Assembly: GCF_027706845.1 (NCBI RefSeq)
Contig: NZ_JAQGCZ010000004.1
Span: forward strand, 124,001 to 188,000
DNA: 64,000 nucleotides
Direction of reading: 5' to 3'
Origin: Mycolicibacterium sp. BiH015
Lineage (GTDB): Bacteria; Actinomycetota; Actinomycetes; Mycobacteriales; Mycobacteriaceae
How positions within the stretch are numbered: position 1 is the first letter of the stretch; the number at the start of each line of letters is the position of its first letter. Both the position numbers and the translations under genes were made by a program. This document shows positions 52,654 to 60,469 of this stretch, piece after piece. The notes beneath the pieces are model-generated. The model searched no databases. It had not been told where the DNA came from and was given only the letters and a program-made list of their open reading frames with translations.

Positions 52654-52758
52654 TGGACTCCGGCCGCGCCCGATACCGCCAAGTGCTGACTCTATAAGCG
52701 TCGCGAATGCACGCTTGTTGACGGAATCCGGCCGGATTTCATCACCGAGCGTGCACTC
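52654..52758 (+). pseudogene. Relic of the alcohol dehydrogenase 3' end plus palindrome (direct-repeat copy B)
   Basis: The frame ends VDSGRARYRQVLTL-stop (TAA 52695-52697), matching the dehydrogenase's MDSGRARYRRVLTV. Then 52705-52758 match the palindrome after the gene at 52 of 54 positions, with arms TGCACGCTTG (52708-52717) and CGAGCGTGCA (52746-52755). No dehydrogenase body precedes it, and here the palindrome sits between divergent genes, where a terminator has no use. The rest of the 52492-52842 gap holds only the box of site 2. Confidence 0.75.
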
Positions 52759-52792
52759 GGCGACGGAGGACGACGGTGCCCACGTGTGGTGT

Positions 52793-52833
52793 AGGGAAAC
52801 ACCCGATTTCTCCCGCGTCATGCCGGCCTTATC
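52793..52833 (+). promoter_or_regulatory. Shared promoter box, site 2 (lipoprotein)
   Basis: AGGGAAACACCCGATTTC at 52793-52810, then a 17-nt spacer, then CTTATC at 52828-52833. The ATG lies nine bases after the -10, so the transcript would be leaderless or nearly so. Confidence 0.75.
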
Positions 52834-52842
52834 GTCGGCGAG

Positions 52843-53373
52843 ATGACCGATTACTCCCTTGCAGCAGGCACTTTCGTGATGGTCGCAGCGTGTCTCACCG
52901 CGGCGGGCTGTAGTTCGCCGGGCAATGTCAGTGAACAGAACACCGAGGCCGGCGACACACCTTCGAGCGTATCTGCGATTAGCCCGACCGTCATCGACGC
53001 GTGTGCGCTGCTCTCGGCGGAGGATGTGTCGGCTTTGCTCGGTGCGCCTATCGAAGGACGCTCCACTTCCACCGACCCGACCATGCCGGGATGCCTCTGG
53101 GAGAACCCGGACAACTACGAATCCATCGCGATCGGAATCGGGAACCCTGGTTCGGCTGTGAACGACACGCTTGCGCCACCCGAACCCGGATTCCCTGATG
53201 TCGGGACGCCGGGTCCGGATGGCATGCGATTCCTGGTGCCCGGGCAGGTGGAGTTCGCGGCGGGCGGGCGCAACAACATGGTTCAGGTTGCGGTGCTGTC
53301 GATGTCAGGGGACGCGGCCAACGCTGCCGCCGTCGACCTCGCCCGCAAGATCGGTCCCCAGATCCCGCGCTGA
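52843..53373 (+). CDS. DUF3558-like lipoprotein
   Basis: A 176-aa protein with a signal peptide and lipobox TAAGC (Cys23). The mature domain has ACALLSAEDVSALLGAPIEG (about 52-71) and CLWENPDNYESIAIGI (about 85-100), the pattern of DUF3558 lipoproteins. The Cys pair may form a disulfide. Function is unknown for the family. The gene is abutted at its stop by the convergent secreted protein 2 (TGA directly followed by CTA), and its promoter is of the shared type. Confidence 0.8.
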   Translation: MTDYSLAAGTFVMVAACLTAAGCSSPGNVSEQNTEAGDTPSSVSAISPTVIDACALLSAEDVSALLGAPIEGRSTSTDPTMPGCLWENPDNYESIAIGIGNPGSAVNDTLAPPEPGFPDVGTPGPDGMRFLVPGQVEFAAGGRNNMVQVAVLSMSGDAANAAAVDLARKIGPQIPR

Positions 53374-54207
53374 CTAGAAGCTCGAGAAGTCTTGCTGCAC
53401 GCGACCGATCTCGACGGTCTTGCCCTGGAAGTCGGCCTGACACGTGACCACGACCGTATAGGTCTGCCCGGGTAGCGGAGCGGCGAACTCCAGTGGGGTG
53501 GTGCCCTTGGGGTTGACTTGGAAATCACGGCTGACCGGAATGCCCAGCCCGTTGACTTCCGTGGCGTTGTACGTGCACTGCGCCTGCAGGTTCGACGTGT
53601 TTCCCACAGTTACTTTGGCGCGCAGGCCTTCTCGCACGATGTTCAGGGTGACGGCATTCGTCGGCGCTGCTTCGACGGGAGGTGGCTTGGGCGGGCAGGT
53701 TTGGCCGGCCGGGATGGTTGGGCCGCCGGTGCACTTGATGGGCTTTTGTTCCGGGACCGGCGCCGGAACGGGGGCCGCTGCGGGCGGCTCGCCGAGGGCA
53801 AGACTCACGACGCTGAATTCGCGATCGTCATTTCGGAACATTCCGACGCCGAAGTCTTTGTAACTGCAGTTGGTGATCAAGGGTCGCATCATGTTGACCA
53901 GAACCTCGATTGCCTTCGAGGTGGGGTCTTCCTGCGCAGAGTTTTCCGCTGTCTTGCCGTTGTATCGGCCTGATGGGGGAACACCGGGTGATCTGTTCCC
54001 GACGAGGGCTTGCGCGTTGCCTTCGAGGTCGATGTTGTAGTTCAGCGGGCCGCAGGGTGAGCCGCTGCGCGCAGCGTTGACGGCGGCGCGGATCCCGTCG
54101 AGCGGACTGGCCTGCGCAGCGGGCGCGAGGACCACCCCCGATACAGCACAGGTGGCCGCGAAAAGCGCTGAAGATGCTACGGATACGTACGAGCGCGTAG
54201 TGGTCAT
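53374..54207 (-). CDS. Secreted Pro-rich protein 2 (paralogue of 48843-49598)
   Basis: A 277-aa protein with a signal peptide (about 1-33, ending AQA-S). The first domain repeats the pattern of protein 1 (VNAARSGSPCGPLNYNIDLEGNAQALVGNRSPGV and CSYKDFGVGMFR). The hinge is rich in Pro and Ala and adds a CxxxxxxxxxxxC pair, and the second domain has a Cys-rich Ig-like look (LQAQCTYNATEVN and VVVTCQADFQGK). Function is unknown. It lies 158 bp downstream of regulator 2, and the shared promoter box is in that gap. Confidence 0.7.
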   Translation of the reverse strand: MTTTRSYVSVASSALFAATCAVSGVVLAPAAQASPLDGIRAAVNAARSGSPCGPLNYNIDLEGNAQALVGNRSPGVPPSGRYNGKTAENSAQEDPTSKAIEVLVNMMRPLITNCSYKDFGVGMFRNDDREFSVVSLALGEPPAAAPVPAPVPEQKPIKCTGGPTIPAGQTCPPKPPPVEAAPTNAVTLNIVREGLRAKVTVGNTSNLQAQCTYNATEVNGLGIPVSRDFQVNPKGTTPLEFAAPLPGQTYTVVVTCQADFQGKTVEIGRVQQDFSSF

Positions 54208-54241
54208 GGTTGTTCCCCCTCGGAATCTTTGGCGGATCGAC

Positions 54242-54282
54242 CGTAAGCCGGTACCGCCGGCGACTAAATAGGGTGTTTCCCT
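54242..54282 (-). promoter_or_regulatory. Shared promoter box, site 3 (secreted protein 2)
   Basis: On the minus strand AGGGAAACACCCTATTTA (54282-54265) is followed by a 17-nt spacer and CTTACG (54247-54242). The gene starts at 54207. Confidence 0.75.
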
Positions 54283-54365
54283 ACATCTGCCGGGGAGCGA
54301 TCGCAGTTCGGCGATGGGGAAGCCCTTACCGTCGTCGTGGCACGCTGCTCGTCAGCGCCGCAACA

Positions 54366-57122
54366 CTAGGAGTCCTTCAGGTTTTCAGACATCAGCCGCC
54401 CAAGGGCAGCCCGTGATTTGATACCGAGCTTGCGGTAGATGCGAGACAGGTTGGCCTCCACCGTCTTCGGGCTGATGAACAGAGCGGCGGCGACGTCGCG
54501 GTTGGTCATGCCGGATGCTGCGAGTTCGGCAACCAGTTGCTCAGACGGGGTCAAGGTCGTGTCGCGGTGCGGGCCGACGTTGGCGCGCCCCAACTCGGCG
54601 CGGGCGCGTTCGGCCCACAGTGGTGTCCCGAGTTGCTCGAAGGTGCGCAGGGCTTCGGTGAGTGCCTCGGAGGCAGCCTGGTTGCGACGTTGTCGTCGTT
54701 CGAGCTGGCCGATGAGAAGCTGAGTTCTGGCGCGTTCGAACGGCATGGGCAGCCGCTGGTGTTCGGTCATCGCGAGTTGGGCAACGTCGGCTGCGGCGTC
54801 CACATCCCCGCGCGCCGCGAGCAGCATGGCACGGCAGCGTCCACCGCAGGCCAGCATCCATGCCCGGTCCAACCGTCGGCCGTCGTCGAGGAACCGTTCG
54901 ATCAGCCGTTCGGCGTCGTCCAGACGTCCCACGGCGACCATCGCCTCGGCGGCGTCGGGTACGAACAGGCCGATCATGATCTCCAAAGGCATTGGAGTCG
55001 AGTCGATCAGCGCCAGCGCCGGTTCCAACGCGCTCAGCGCGGCGGCGTAGTTACCCAGGGACACCTCCAGAAAGGCAAGCATCGCCAGCGGGTAGCGGCT
55101 CATCGGGGGTGCGCCGAGGAGTTGCAACTGCGTCAACGCCGCCGCGACGTCCTCCCGGGCACGCTGTTCATCGCCTGCGTAGGCGGCAAGGGCTGCCCGC
55201 GTCGTCAGACCGATGCACACGGGCTCCGGGTCGCCCAGGGCGTTGGCCCGTTCGATCGCGTCCTCGGCCAGCAAGCCGGCGTCGGCCAGGTCACCGCGCC
55301 AGAGAGCCATCAGGAAGCTGTGGAAGTCAAGGACGGCCAGTTGGTGCTCCTCGCCCCGGTCCAGGGAACGCCTCCGCACCGCCATCATCGAGTCGTGTCC
55401 GCGGTCGAGCTGGCCCGTCCAGGCCAGGAGCAGCGCATTGTTGACCGAGGCACTCAGGATCGACGGAATATCGGACGCAGGGTCTTCGAGCTCCAGTGCG
55501 CGCGTCATGGTCTTTTCGTCGAAACCACGCCCGGCGGCGAAGCGCTGCATCGTCCGCATGCCCAGAGCCGCGCTCAGTAGGTCGGTTCGGTCCAGTTCGG
55601 TGGCGAGTGTGACGGCTCCATCGATACTGCCGGCAGATTCGTCGAACTGGGCTGTGTTGAGCTGCGCGTGGGACAGCAGTATCAGCGCGTAGGCGCGTCG
55701 GCCGGGGTCGTCCGTGGATTCGGCCAGCACGCGGGTGACAACGGCGATCACTTCCGCGAGGTTCTCTTCGGCGGTGCGGACCTTGGCGAGCAGTGTCAGC
55801 GCGTCCGCCCGCACCTGACCCGATGGCAGCGTATCGATGGTCTGTTCCAGCCGAGTCGCTGCTTCGTTGAAGTTCGCGGCATGCAAATGATGTCCCGCTG
55901 CCCGAATATGACGCTCGGGGGTGTCGCCACCGAGGCTGATGGCCAAGTCGAGCAACTCTGCTGCGGCGCCGGGCGCTCCTCGGTTGGCCGCCGACCGCGC
56001 GGCAGCGTCCCGAGAGTGCAGCGTCTGATCGTCTGCGACGGTGGCCGAGAGCGCGAGATGTCGGGCTCGCAGCTCTGGCTCGGTGACGATACCGGCGAGC
56101 GTGGCATGCATCCGTCGGCGCCGGGCCGCAGGGGCTTCCGCATGAATACCGGCGGCCAGCAGGGGATGCGAAAACCGTACCCGCTGGCCTTCGTAGTGGA
56201 TGAGCTTGTGGTCTTCGGCCTCGTCGAGGATCTCCGCAACGCGCGAGTGCGTGACGTTCATCGCCCGCGCGATGAGGTCGATGGTCGGCGAGCCGGCACA
56301 TGCAGCGGCGAGCAACGCTTCCTGCGTCTCCGTTCCCACTTCGCTGATCCTGGCCCGAACCAGGTCGGAAAGTGTTGTCCGCATTGAGATTTCACCATGA
56401 GCGGACTCGTATGCCAGTTGCAGGGCGTAGAACGGGTTGCCGCGGGAGATGTCATGAATGCGGACCATTGTCGGTCGCGGCAATGACAAGCCCAGCCGTT
56501 GCGAAACGATGGTCCGCAGTGCGCCCAGGCTCAGGGGTCCGACCACCAGACGACTGCTGGACTCCGGTCTGGGCAACCGATCCCGGAAGAGGTCAAGCGC
56601 GGGGCTCGCGTCGCTACGCATCGCGGTGATCACCCCGACCGCACCCGAAAGCCGGCGCGCGGCGAACGCGACGGCGGCAGCGCTGGAGTGGTCGAGCCAC
56701 TGCAGGTCGTCGATGCCGATCAACACCGGTCTGACCTCTGCAAGCGTCTCGATGACCGACAGGAACGCCGCAGCCACCGCCCGCGGATCGGTCGGGGCGT
56801 CACCGGGATCCCCCCGGAGCAAGACCCGGTCCAACGCAAAACGTTGCGGTTCAGGCAGGCTGTCCAGCACCGTCGTGTCGACGCGGCTCAAAAGGTCTGC
56901 CAGCGCAACGTAGGACAGCACCGATTCCGTGTGTGCCGGCCGTGCGGTAAGCACGTGAAAGTCGCGCTCGCGCGCCTGCTCCACGCCGGCGAGCCAGATG
57001 GTGGTCTTGCCAATTCCCGCTTCGCCTTCGATCAGCAGGCTGCTGGGTTCGTGGGTCGCGGCGTCGATAAACCCAGCGACTGCCGCGGATTCGGCATCGC
57101 GGCTCACCACCCCCGCAGCCAC
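54366..57122 (-). CDS. Large ATP-binding LuxR-family regulator 2 (LAL type)
   Basis: A 918-aa paralogue of regulator 1 with the same order of parts: Walker A GEAGIGKTT (33-41), a region DDLQWLDHSSAAAVAFAARRLSG that includes the Walker B-like segment, TPR-like helical middle, and a LuxR helix-turn-helix at the C-terminus (LTPSEQLVAELAASGMTNRDVAAALFISPKTVEANLSRIYRKLGIKSRAALGRL). It is divergent from the DUF4242-like gene, with site 5 between. It is the best candidate to bind the shared box, but it could also respond to a separate ligand from regulator 1. Confidence 0.88.
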   Translation of the reverse strand: MAAGVVSRDAESAAVAGFIDAATHEPSSLLIEGEAGIGKTTIWLAGVEQARERDFHVLTARPAHTESVLSYVALADLLSRVDTTVLDSLPEPQRFALDRVLLRGDPGDAPTDPRAVAAAFLSVIETLAEVRPVLIGIDDLQWLDHSSAAAVAFAARRLSGAVGVITAMRSDASPALDLFRDRLPRPESSSRLVVGPLSLGALRTIVSQRLGLSLPRPTMVRIHDISRGNPFYALQLAYESAHGEISMRTTLSDLVRARISEVGTETQEALLAAACAGSPTIDLIARAMNVTHSRVAEILDEAEDHKLIHYEGQRVRFSHPLLAAGIHAEAPAARRRRMHATLAGIVTEPELRARHLALSATVADDQTLHSRDAAARSAANRGAPGAAAELLDLAISLGGDTPERHIRAAGHHLHAANFNEAATRLEQTIDTLPSGQVRADALTLLAKVRTAEENLAEVIAVVTRVLAESTDDPGRRAYALILLSHAQLNTAQFDESAGSIDGAVTLATELDRTDLLSAALGMRTMQRFAAGRGFDEKTMTRALELEDPASDIPSILSASVNNALLLAWTGQLDRGHDSMMAVRRRSLDRGEEHQLAVLDFHSFLMALWRGDLADAGLLAEDAIERANALGDPEPVCIGLTTRAALAAYAGDEQRAREDVAAALTQLQLLGAPPMSRYPLAMLAFLEVSLGNYAAALSALEPALALIDSTPMPLEIMIGLFVPDAAEAMVAVGRLDDAERLIERFLDDGRRLDRAWMLACGGRCRAMLLAARGDVDAAADVAQLAMTEHQRLPMPFERARTQLLIGQLERRQRRNQAASEALTEALRTFEQLGTPLWAERARAELGRANVGPHRDTTLTPSEQLVAELAASGMTNRDVAAALFISPKTVEANLSRIYRKLGIKSRAALGRLMSENLKDS

Positions 57123-57169
57123 CCCAGGATCATGTCACAGCCGTCGCCGGGCCGGGTCGAAGCTTCGAT

Positions 57170-57210
57170 AGGGATTCGCCCGATTTAACTGGCTGTGCGA
57201 CGCCGATAGC
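57170..57210 (+). promoter_or_regulatory. Shared promoter box, site 5 (DUF4242-like gene)
   Basis: AGGGATTCGCCCGATTTA at 57170-57187, a 17-nt spacer, then GATAGC at 57205-57210. The GTG start is nine bases later. The box also lies 48 bp upstream of regulator 2. Confidence 0.7.
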
Positions 57211-57219
57211 CTCCAACGT

Positions 57220-57513
57220 GTGGGGCCCCCAGAACCGTGCTATCTGGTCGAGTGGTACCAACCCGCCGTCGTGCGCGAATCACTCGAACGGACTTCGGCT
57301 GCCCTGCAATCAAGTGCCGCGGCAGCGTCGGCGCTCGGTCCCACGATCCAGCTGATGTCCATGATCGTGGTCCCCACCGACGAGATGGTCTTCGGGATCT
57401 TCTGTGCCGCGTCAGCCGACTTGGTGTCGAAGGTATGTCGGCATGCCGGTTTGCCCGCCGACCGTCTCACCCCGGCAACCGACATTCGTCTCGCGCCCAG
57501 AGGGCCGGTATAA
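57220..57513 (+). CDS. DUF4242-like small protein
   Basis: GTG 57220 gives a 97-aa protein without a signal peptide. CYLVEWYQPAV at the start and LGPTIQLMSMIVVPTDEMVFGIFCAASADLVSKVCRHAGLPADRLTPATDI resemble the ferredoxin-like DUF4242 family (sometimes called nickel-binding). No ligand residues are certain. The start nine bases after the -10 suggests leaderless translation. Confidence 0.6.
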   Translation: MGPPEPCYLVEWYQPAVVRESLERTSAALQSSAAAASALGPTIQLMSMIVVPTDEMVFGIFCAASADLVSKVCRHAGLPADRLTPATDIRLAPRGPV

Positions 57514-57646
57514 CGCATCGTGCCGTGACGAGCGGGGATGGTCGGGCCGGTGTGCCTGCGAAAACCACAGCAGGCGCTGCACATTTGGATGCTCGGACAG
57601 GAGTCACGGCTCGACCGTAGGGCGCCTGTGTCCCAGCAGCGGCAAT

Positions 57647-57687
57647 AGGGAAACACCCGATTTAACGGCCGAATGACCACGGATAAC
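57647..57687 (+). promoter_or_regulatory. Shared promoter box, site 4 (DUF732 gene)
   Basis: AGGGAAACACCCGATTTA at 57647-57664, a 17-nt spacer, then GATAAC at 57682-57687. The DUF732 gene starts at 57741. Confidence 0.75.
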
Positions 57688-57740
57688 GTCGGCGTGGCAC
57701 CAGCTCTCACGCGGTCACGACAGGAGAAAGCGGAACGTCC

Positions 57741-58049
57741 ATGAAGCCCAATATTCTTACCCCGATGCCTGTTGCGATCGTCCTGGCGGCGGGTGCGCTG
57801 TTGTGCGCTCCGGCGGCGACGGCCGATTCGGCGACCTTCCTCGACGAACTACAGACGAACGGCGTCTGGCTACCGGACAAGAATGCGGATCAAGTGATCG
57901 ACGCGGGTTACGGTGTGTGCGGGGAGCTGCGCAACGGTGTGTCGGTACTTGACGAGATGAGCCGAGTGGAGTCGCTGTACAGGTTCGGTCAGGGCACGCT
58001 GTTTGTCAGCGCGGCCACGACACATCTATGCCCCGACTTCGCCGGTTAG
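57741..58049 (+). CDS. DUF732 secreted protein
   Basis: A 102-aa protein with a signal peptide (about 1-28, ending ATA-D). The mature part has FLDELQTNGVWLP, DAGYGVCGELRNGVSV and TTHLCPDFAG, the pattern and two Cys of DUF732. These small exported proteins are common in mycobacteria and their role is unknown. A GGAG site lies 15 to 20 bases upstream of the ATG. Confidence 0.85.
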   Translation: MKPNILTPMPVAIVLAAGALLCAPAATADSATFLDELQTNGVWLPDKNADQVIDAGYGVCGELRNGVSVLDEMSRVESLYRFGQGTLFVSAATTHLCPDFAG

Positions 58050-58499
58050 ATAGCGCCGCACTGTGTTCGAGCGCAGGCGAGTTGTCTACTCCCGCTTTCA
58101 CATTCAGCTGTTCGTGAGATCTCTTCCCCAAGCTGCGCCCGTGGGCTCGGGCAAGGAGCGCCCAAGGGTTGGGTGAGCACGCGCTCTCGACCCTCGCCAC
58201 CTGTCCGACCGTCAGCTCGCCGATGACCACGGCAAAGGGTTTCTTCCTAATTCGCCGACTGTGACGTGCCCGACGGCGCCGTCGCAGCCGCGGGGCTTCG
58301 GCAGGGTGGCGAGAACTACTCGCCATCGGCCGAGGCGAGTACATCAACCAGGTCGCAGTAGGTGCCTAGCCGATGCCACGCCGCCAGTGACGACCAGGCT
58401 CGCGGGTGCGAGCCCGAGGAGGATCTCGGGCGGACCAACGCGCCGGAATCGCATTCGGTGAAATACTCGGGTGCACGCCCGTCTCTGAAAGGACCGCTC
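58050..58499. other. 450-bp gap between DUF732 and fba without a supported gene
   Basis: Small open frames on both strands here have no recognisable protein pattern. A short stem GGCGAG-aacta-CTCGCC at 58308-58324 is the only clear structure. It likely holds the fba promoter. Confidence 0.5.
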
Positions 58500-59537
58500 A
58501 TGCCCATCGCCACGCCCGAGGTCTACGCGGAGATGCTCAGCCGCGCCAAGGAGCACTCGTTCGCGTTCCCTGCCATCAACTGCGTCGGCTCGGAGAGCGT
58601 CAACGCCGCGATCAAGGGGTTCGCGGATGCAGGCTCTGACGGCATCATCCAGTTCTCCACCGGAGGTGCCGAATTCGCGTCCGGCCTTGGTGTCAAGGAC
58701 ATGGTCACCGGAGCGGTCGCGCTCGCCGAGTTCGCCCATGTGATCGCCGCCAAGTACGACATCACCGTCGCGCTGCACACCGACCACTGCCCGAAGGACA
58801 AGCTCGACACCTACGTGCGCCCGCTGCTGGCAATCTCCGCCGAGAGAGTTGCCAAGGGTCAGAACCCGCTGTTCCAGTCGCACATGTGGGACGGCTCGGC
58901 CGTCCCGATCGACGAGAACCTGTCCATCGCGCAGGAACTCCTCAAGCAGGCGGCCGCGGCCAAGATCATCCTCGAGATCGAGATCGGCGTGGTCGGCGGC
59001 GAAGAGGACGGCGTCGAAGCCGAGATCAACGACAAGCTCTATACGACCCCGGAGGATTTCGAGAAGACCATCGACGCGCTCGGCGTCGGCGAGCACGGCA
59101 AGTACCTGCTCGCCGCGACGTTCGGCAATGTGCACGGCGTCTACAAGCCGGGCAACGTCAAACTCAAGCCCGAGGTGCTCGCCGAAGGGCAGAAAGTGGC
59201 GTCGGCCAAGCTCGGACTGGAAGCCGGCTCCAAGCCGTTCGACTTCGTATTCCACGGTGGCTCAGGCTCTTTGAAGTCCGAGATCGAGGACTCGCTGCGC
59301 TACGGCGTGGTCAAGATGAACGTCGACACCGACACCCAGTACGCGTTCACCCGTCCCATCGTCGGCCACATGTTCACCAACTACGACGGCGTGCTGAAAG
59401 TGGACGGCGAGGTCGGCAACAAGAAGGTCTACGACCCGCGCAGCTACTTCAAGAAGGCCGAGGCCTCGATGAGCGAGCGTGTGGTCGAGGCGTGCAATGA
59501 CCTGCACAGTGCGGGCCGGAGCGTTTCCGCGGGCTAA
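58500..59537 (+). CDS. fba: Class II fructose-bisphosphate aldolase
   Basis: The ATG at 58500 follows AAAGGA. The 345-aa zinc enzyme has AGSDGIIQFSTGGAEFASG (about 44-62), HTDHC at 93-97 with a zinc-binding His, LEIEIGVVGGEEDGVEAE with catalytic acids, TFGNVHGVYKPG with a second zinc ligand and HGGSGS near the phosphate site. It splits fructose-1,6-bisphosphate in glycolysis and runs in reverse in gluconeogenesis. Mycobacteria depend on this class II form. The in-frame extension to 58362 is not used. Confidence 0.97.
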   Translation: MPIATPEVYAEMLSRAKEHSFAFPAINCVGSESVNAAIKGFADAGSDGIIQFSTGGAEFASGLGVKDMVTGAVALAEFAHVIAAKYDITVALHTDHCPKDKLDTYVRPLLAISAERVAKGQNPLFQSHMWDGSAVPIDENLSIAQELLKQAAAAKIILEIEIGVVGGEEDGVEAEINDKLYTTPEDFEKTIDALGVGEHGKYLLAATFGNVHGVYKPGNVKLKPEVLAEGQKVASAKLGLEAGSKPFDFVFHGGSGSLKSEIEDSLRYGVVKMNVDTDTQYAFTRPIVGHMFTNYDGVLKVDGEVGNKKVYDPRSYFKKAEASMSERVVEACNDLHSAGRSVSAG

Positions 59538-59639
59538 GAGGCCGACGGTCGAAATCCGCTTCTTGCAGCAGAAGTGCGAGAAGACGCCTGACAAAGGTGG
59601 ATCTCGGCGCGCTGAGCTTAAGCCCGAGGCTGAGGCGCG

Positions 59640-60407
59640 CTACTGCGGGGCCTGGCAGATCTTCCACTGGTCGTCGCGGAACTGCAGATCGAAGCTGCGG
59701 GTGGAGCGGGTCTGCGGCGCGAACGCCATGAACGTGGTGACGTTGGCTTCGGCGTGGTCGCCGTTGACGATGACCTGGTCGATGCTCGCGACGACGGGGT
59801 AGCGGCCCGCCTCGGCGACCCGGCGGTGCGTCTCGGCCCACTTCTTGTCGTCGATGTTGTTGTAGCCCTCGGCCGTCGTTCCGCAGGTGATGCTGCGCAG
59901 CGTCGCCAGGTCACCTTTCTCGATGGCCGCGTCGTAGTTCTGGATGGTGGTGCGCACGTTGTCCTCCTGCGACACCGACGCCGACGAGCCGCGGGTCAGC
60001 AGGATGGTGCCCACCACCGCGACGGCGGCCAGGGCCACGATCACCAGCACGATGGCGATCACCCACCCCCAGTTCCGCTTCGCCCTGGGCGGTTTGGGAG
60101 TCTCGCCGCGCGGCGGAATCATTTGCGGCGCAGCCGGTTTCTGCGCGTTGAAGCCCTCGGTGGGCGTGCCGGGGTCGCGCACCGAGAACTGCTCGGTCGC
60201 CGGGTCGTTCGGACGGTTGATGATCTGCGTGGAGCCGGCGTCGAACCCCGACGGCGCGGTGAAACGCCGCTCGTTCGGGTCCACCGTCAGCTCGTCGCCG
60301 TGCGATTCGGCGGGCGCGAACACCTCGGTGGCCGGTTCGGTGTCGGCGGCCGCGGCCACCTGCTCGGTGGGCTCGTCCGAGTTGTCAGGCCCTTGGGGGT
60401 TCGACAT
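59640..60407 (-). CDS. Rv0361-like single-pass membrane protein
   Basis: A 255-aa protein starting MSNPQGPDNSD. A disordered acidic/Pro-rich head (about 1-110) precedes one membrane helix (WVIAIVLVIVALAAVAVVGTILL, about 114-136). The extracytoplasmic domain is NTF2-like in appearance (VRTTIQNYDAAIEKGDLATLRSITCGTTAEGYNN, DLQFRDDQWKICQ). Such domains are common in mycobacterial membrane proteins of unknown function. It is convergent with fba. Confidence 0.75.
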   Translation of the reverse strand: MSNPQGPDNSDEPTEQVAAAADTEPATEVFAPAESHGDELTVDPNERRFTAPSGFDAGSTQIINRPNDPATEQFSVRDPGTPTEGFNAQKPAAPQMIPPRGETPKPPRAKRNWGWVIAIVLVIVALAAVAVVGTILLTRGSSASVSQEDNVRTTIQNYDAAIEKGDLATLRSITCGTTAEGYNNIDDKKWAETHRRVAEAGRYPVVASIDQVIVNGDHAEANVTTFMAFAPQTRSTRSFDLQFRDDQWKICQAPQ

Positions 60408-60469
60408 ACCGCGGAAGCTTAGCCATCCGCGGTGACGGTTGCCCGCACCCACACGGCACAATGGGGCGC

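Noticed and set aside
48716..52758. Integrated element with the dehydrogenase 3' end as attachment site
   Set aside because: Direct repeats at a gene end look like att sites, but there is no integrase, excisionase or tRNA, and the enclosed genes have paralogues just outside; duplication explains it better.
58006..58347. Possible small genes between DUF732 and fba
   Set aside because: No ribosome site or protein pattern on either strand.
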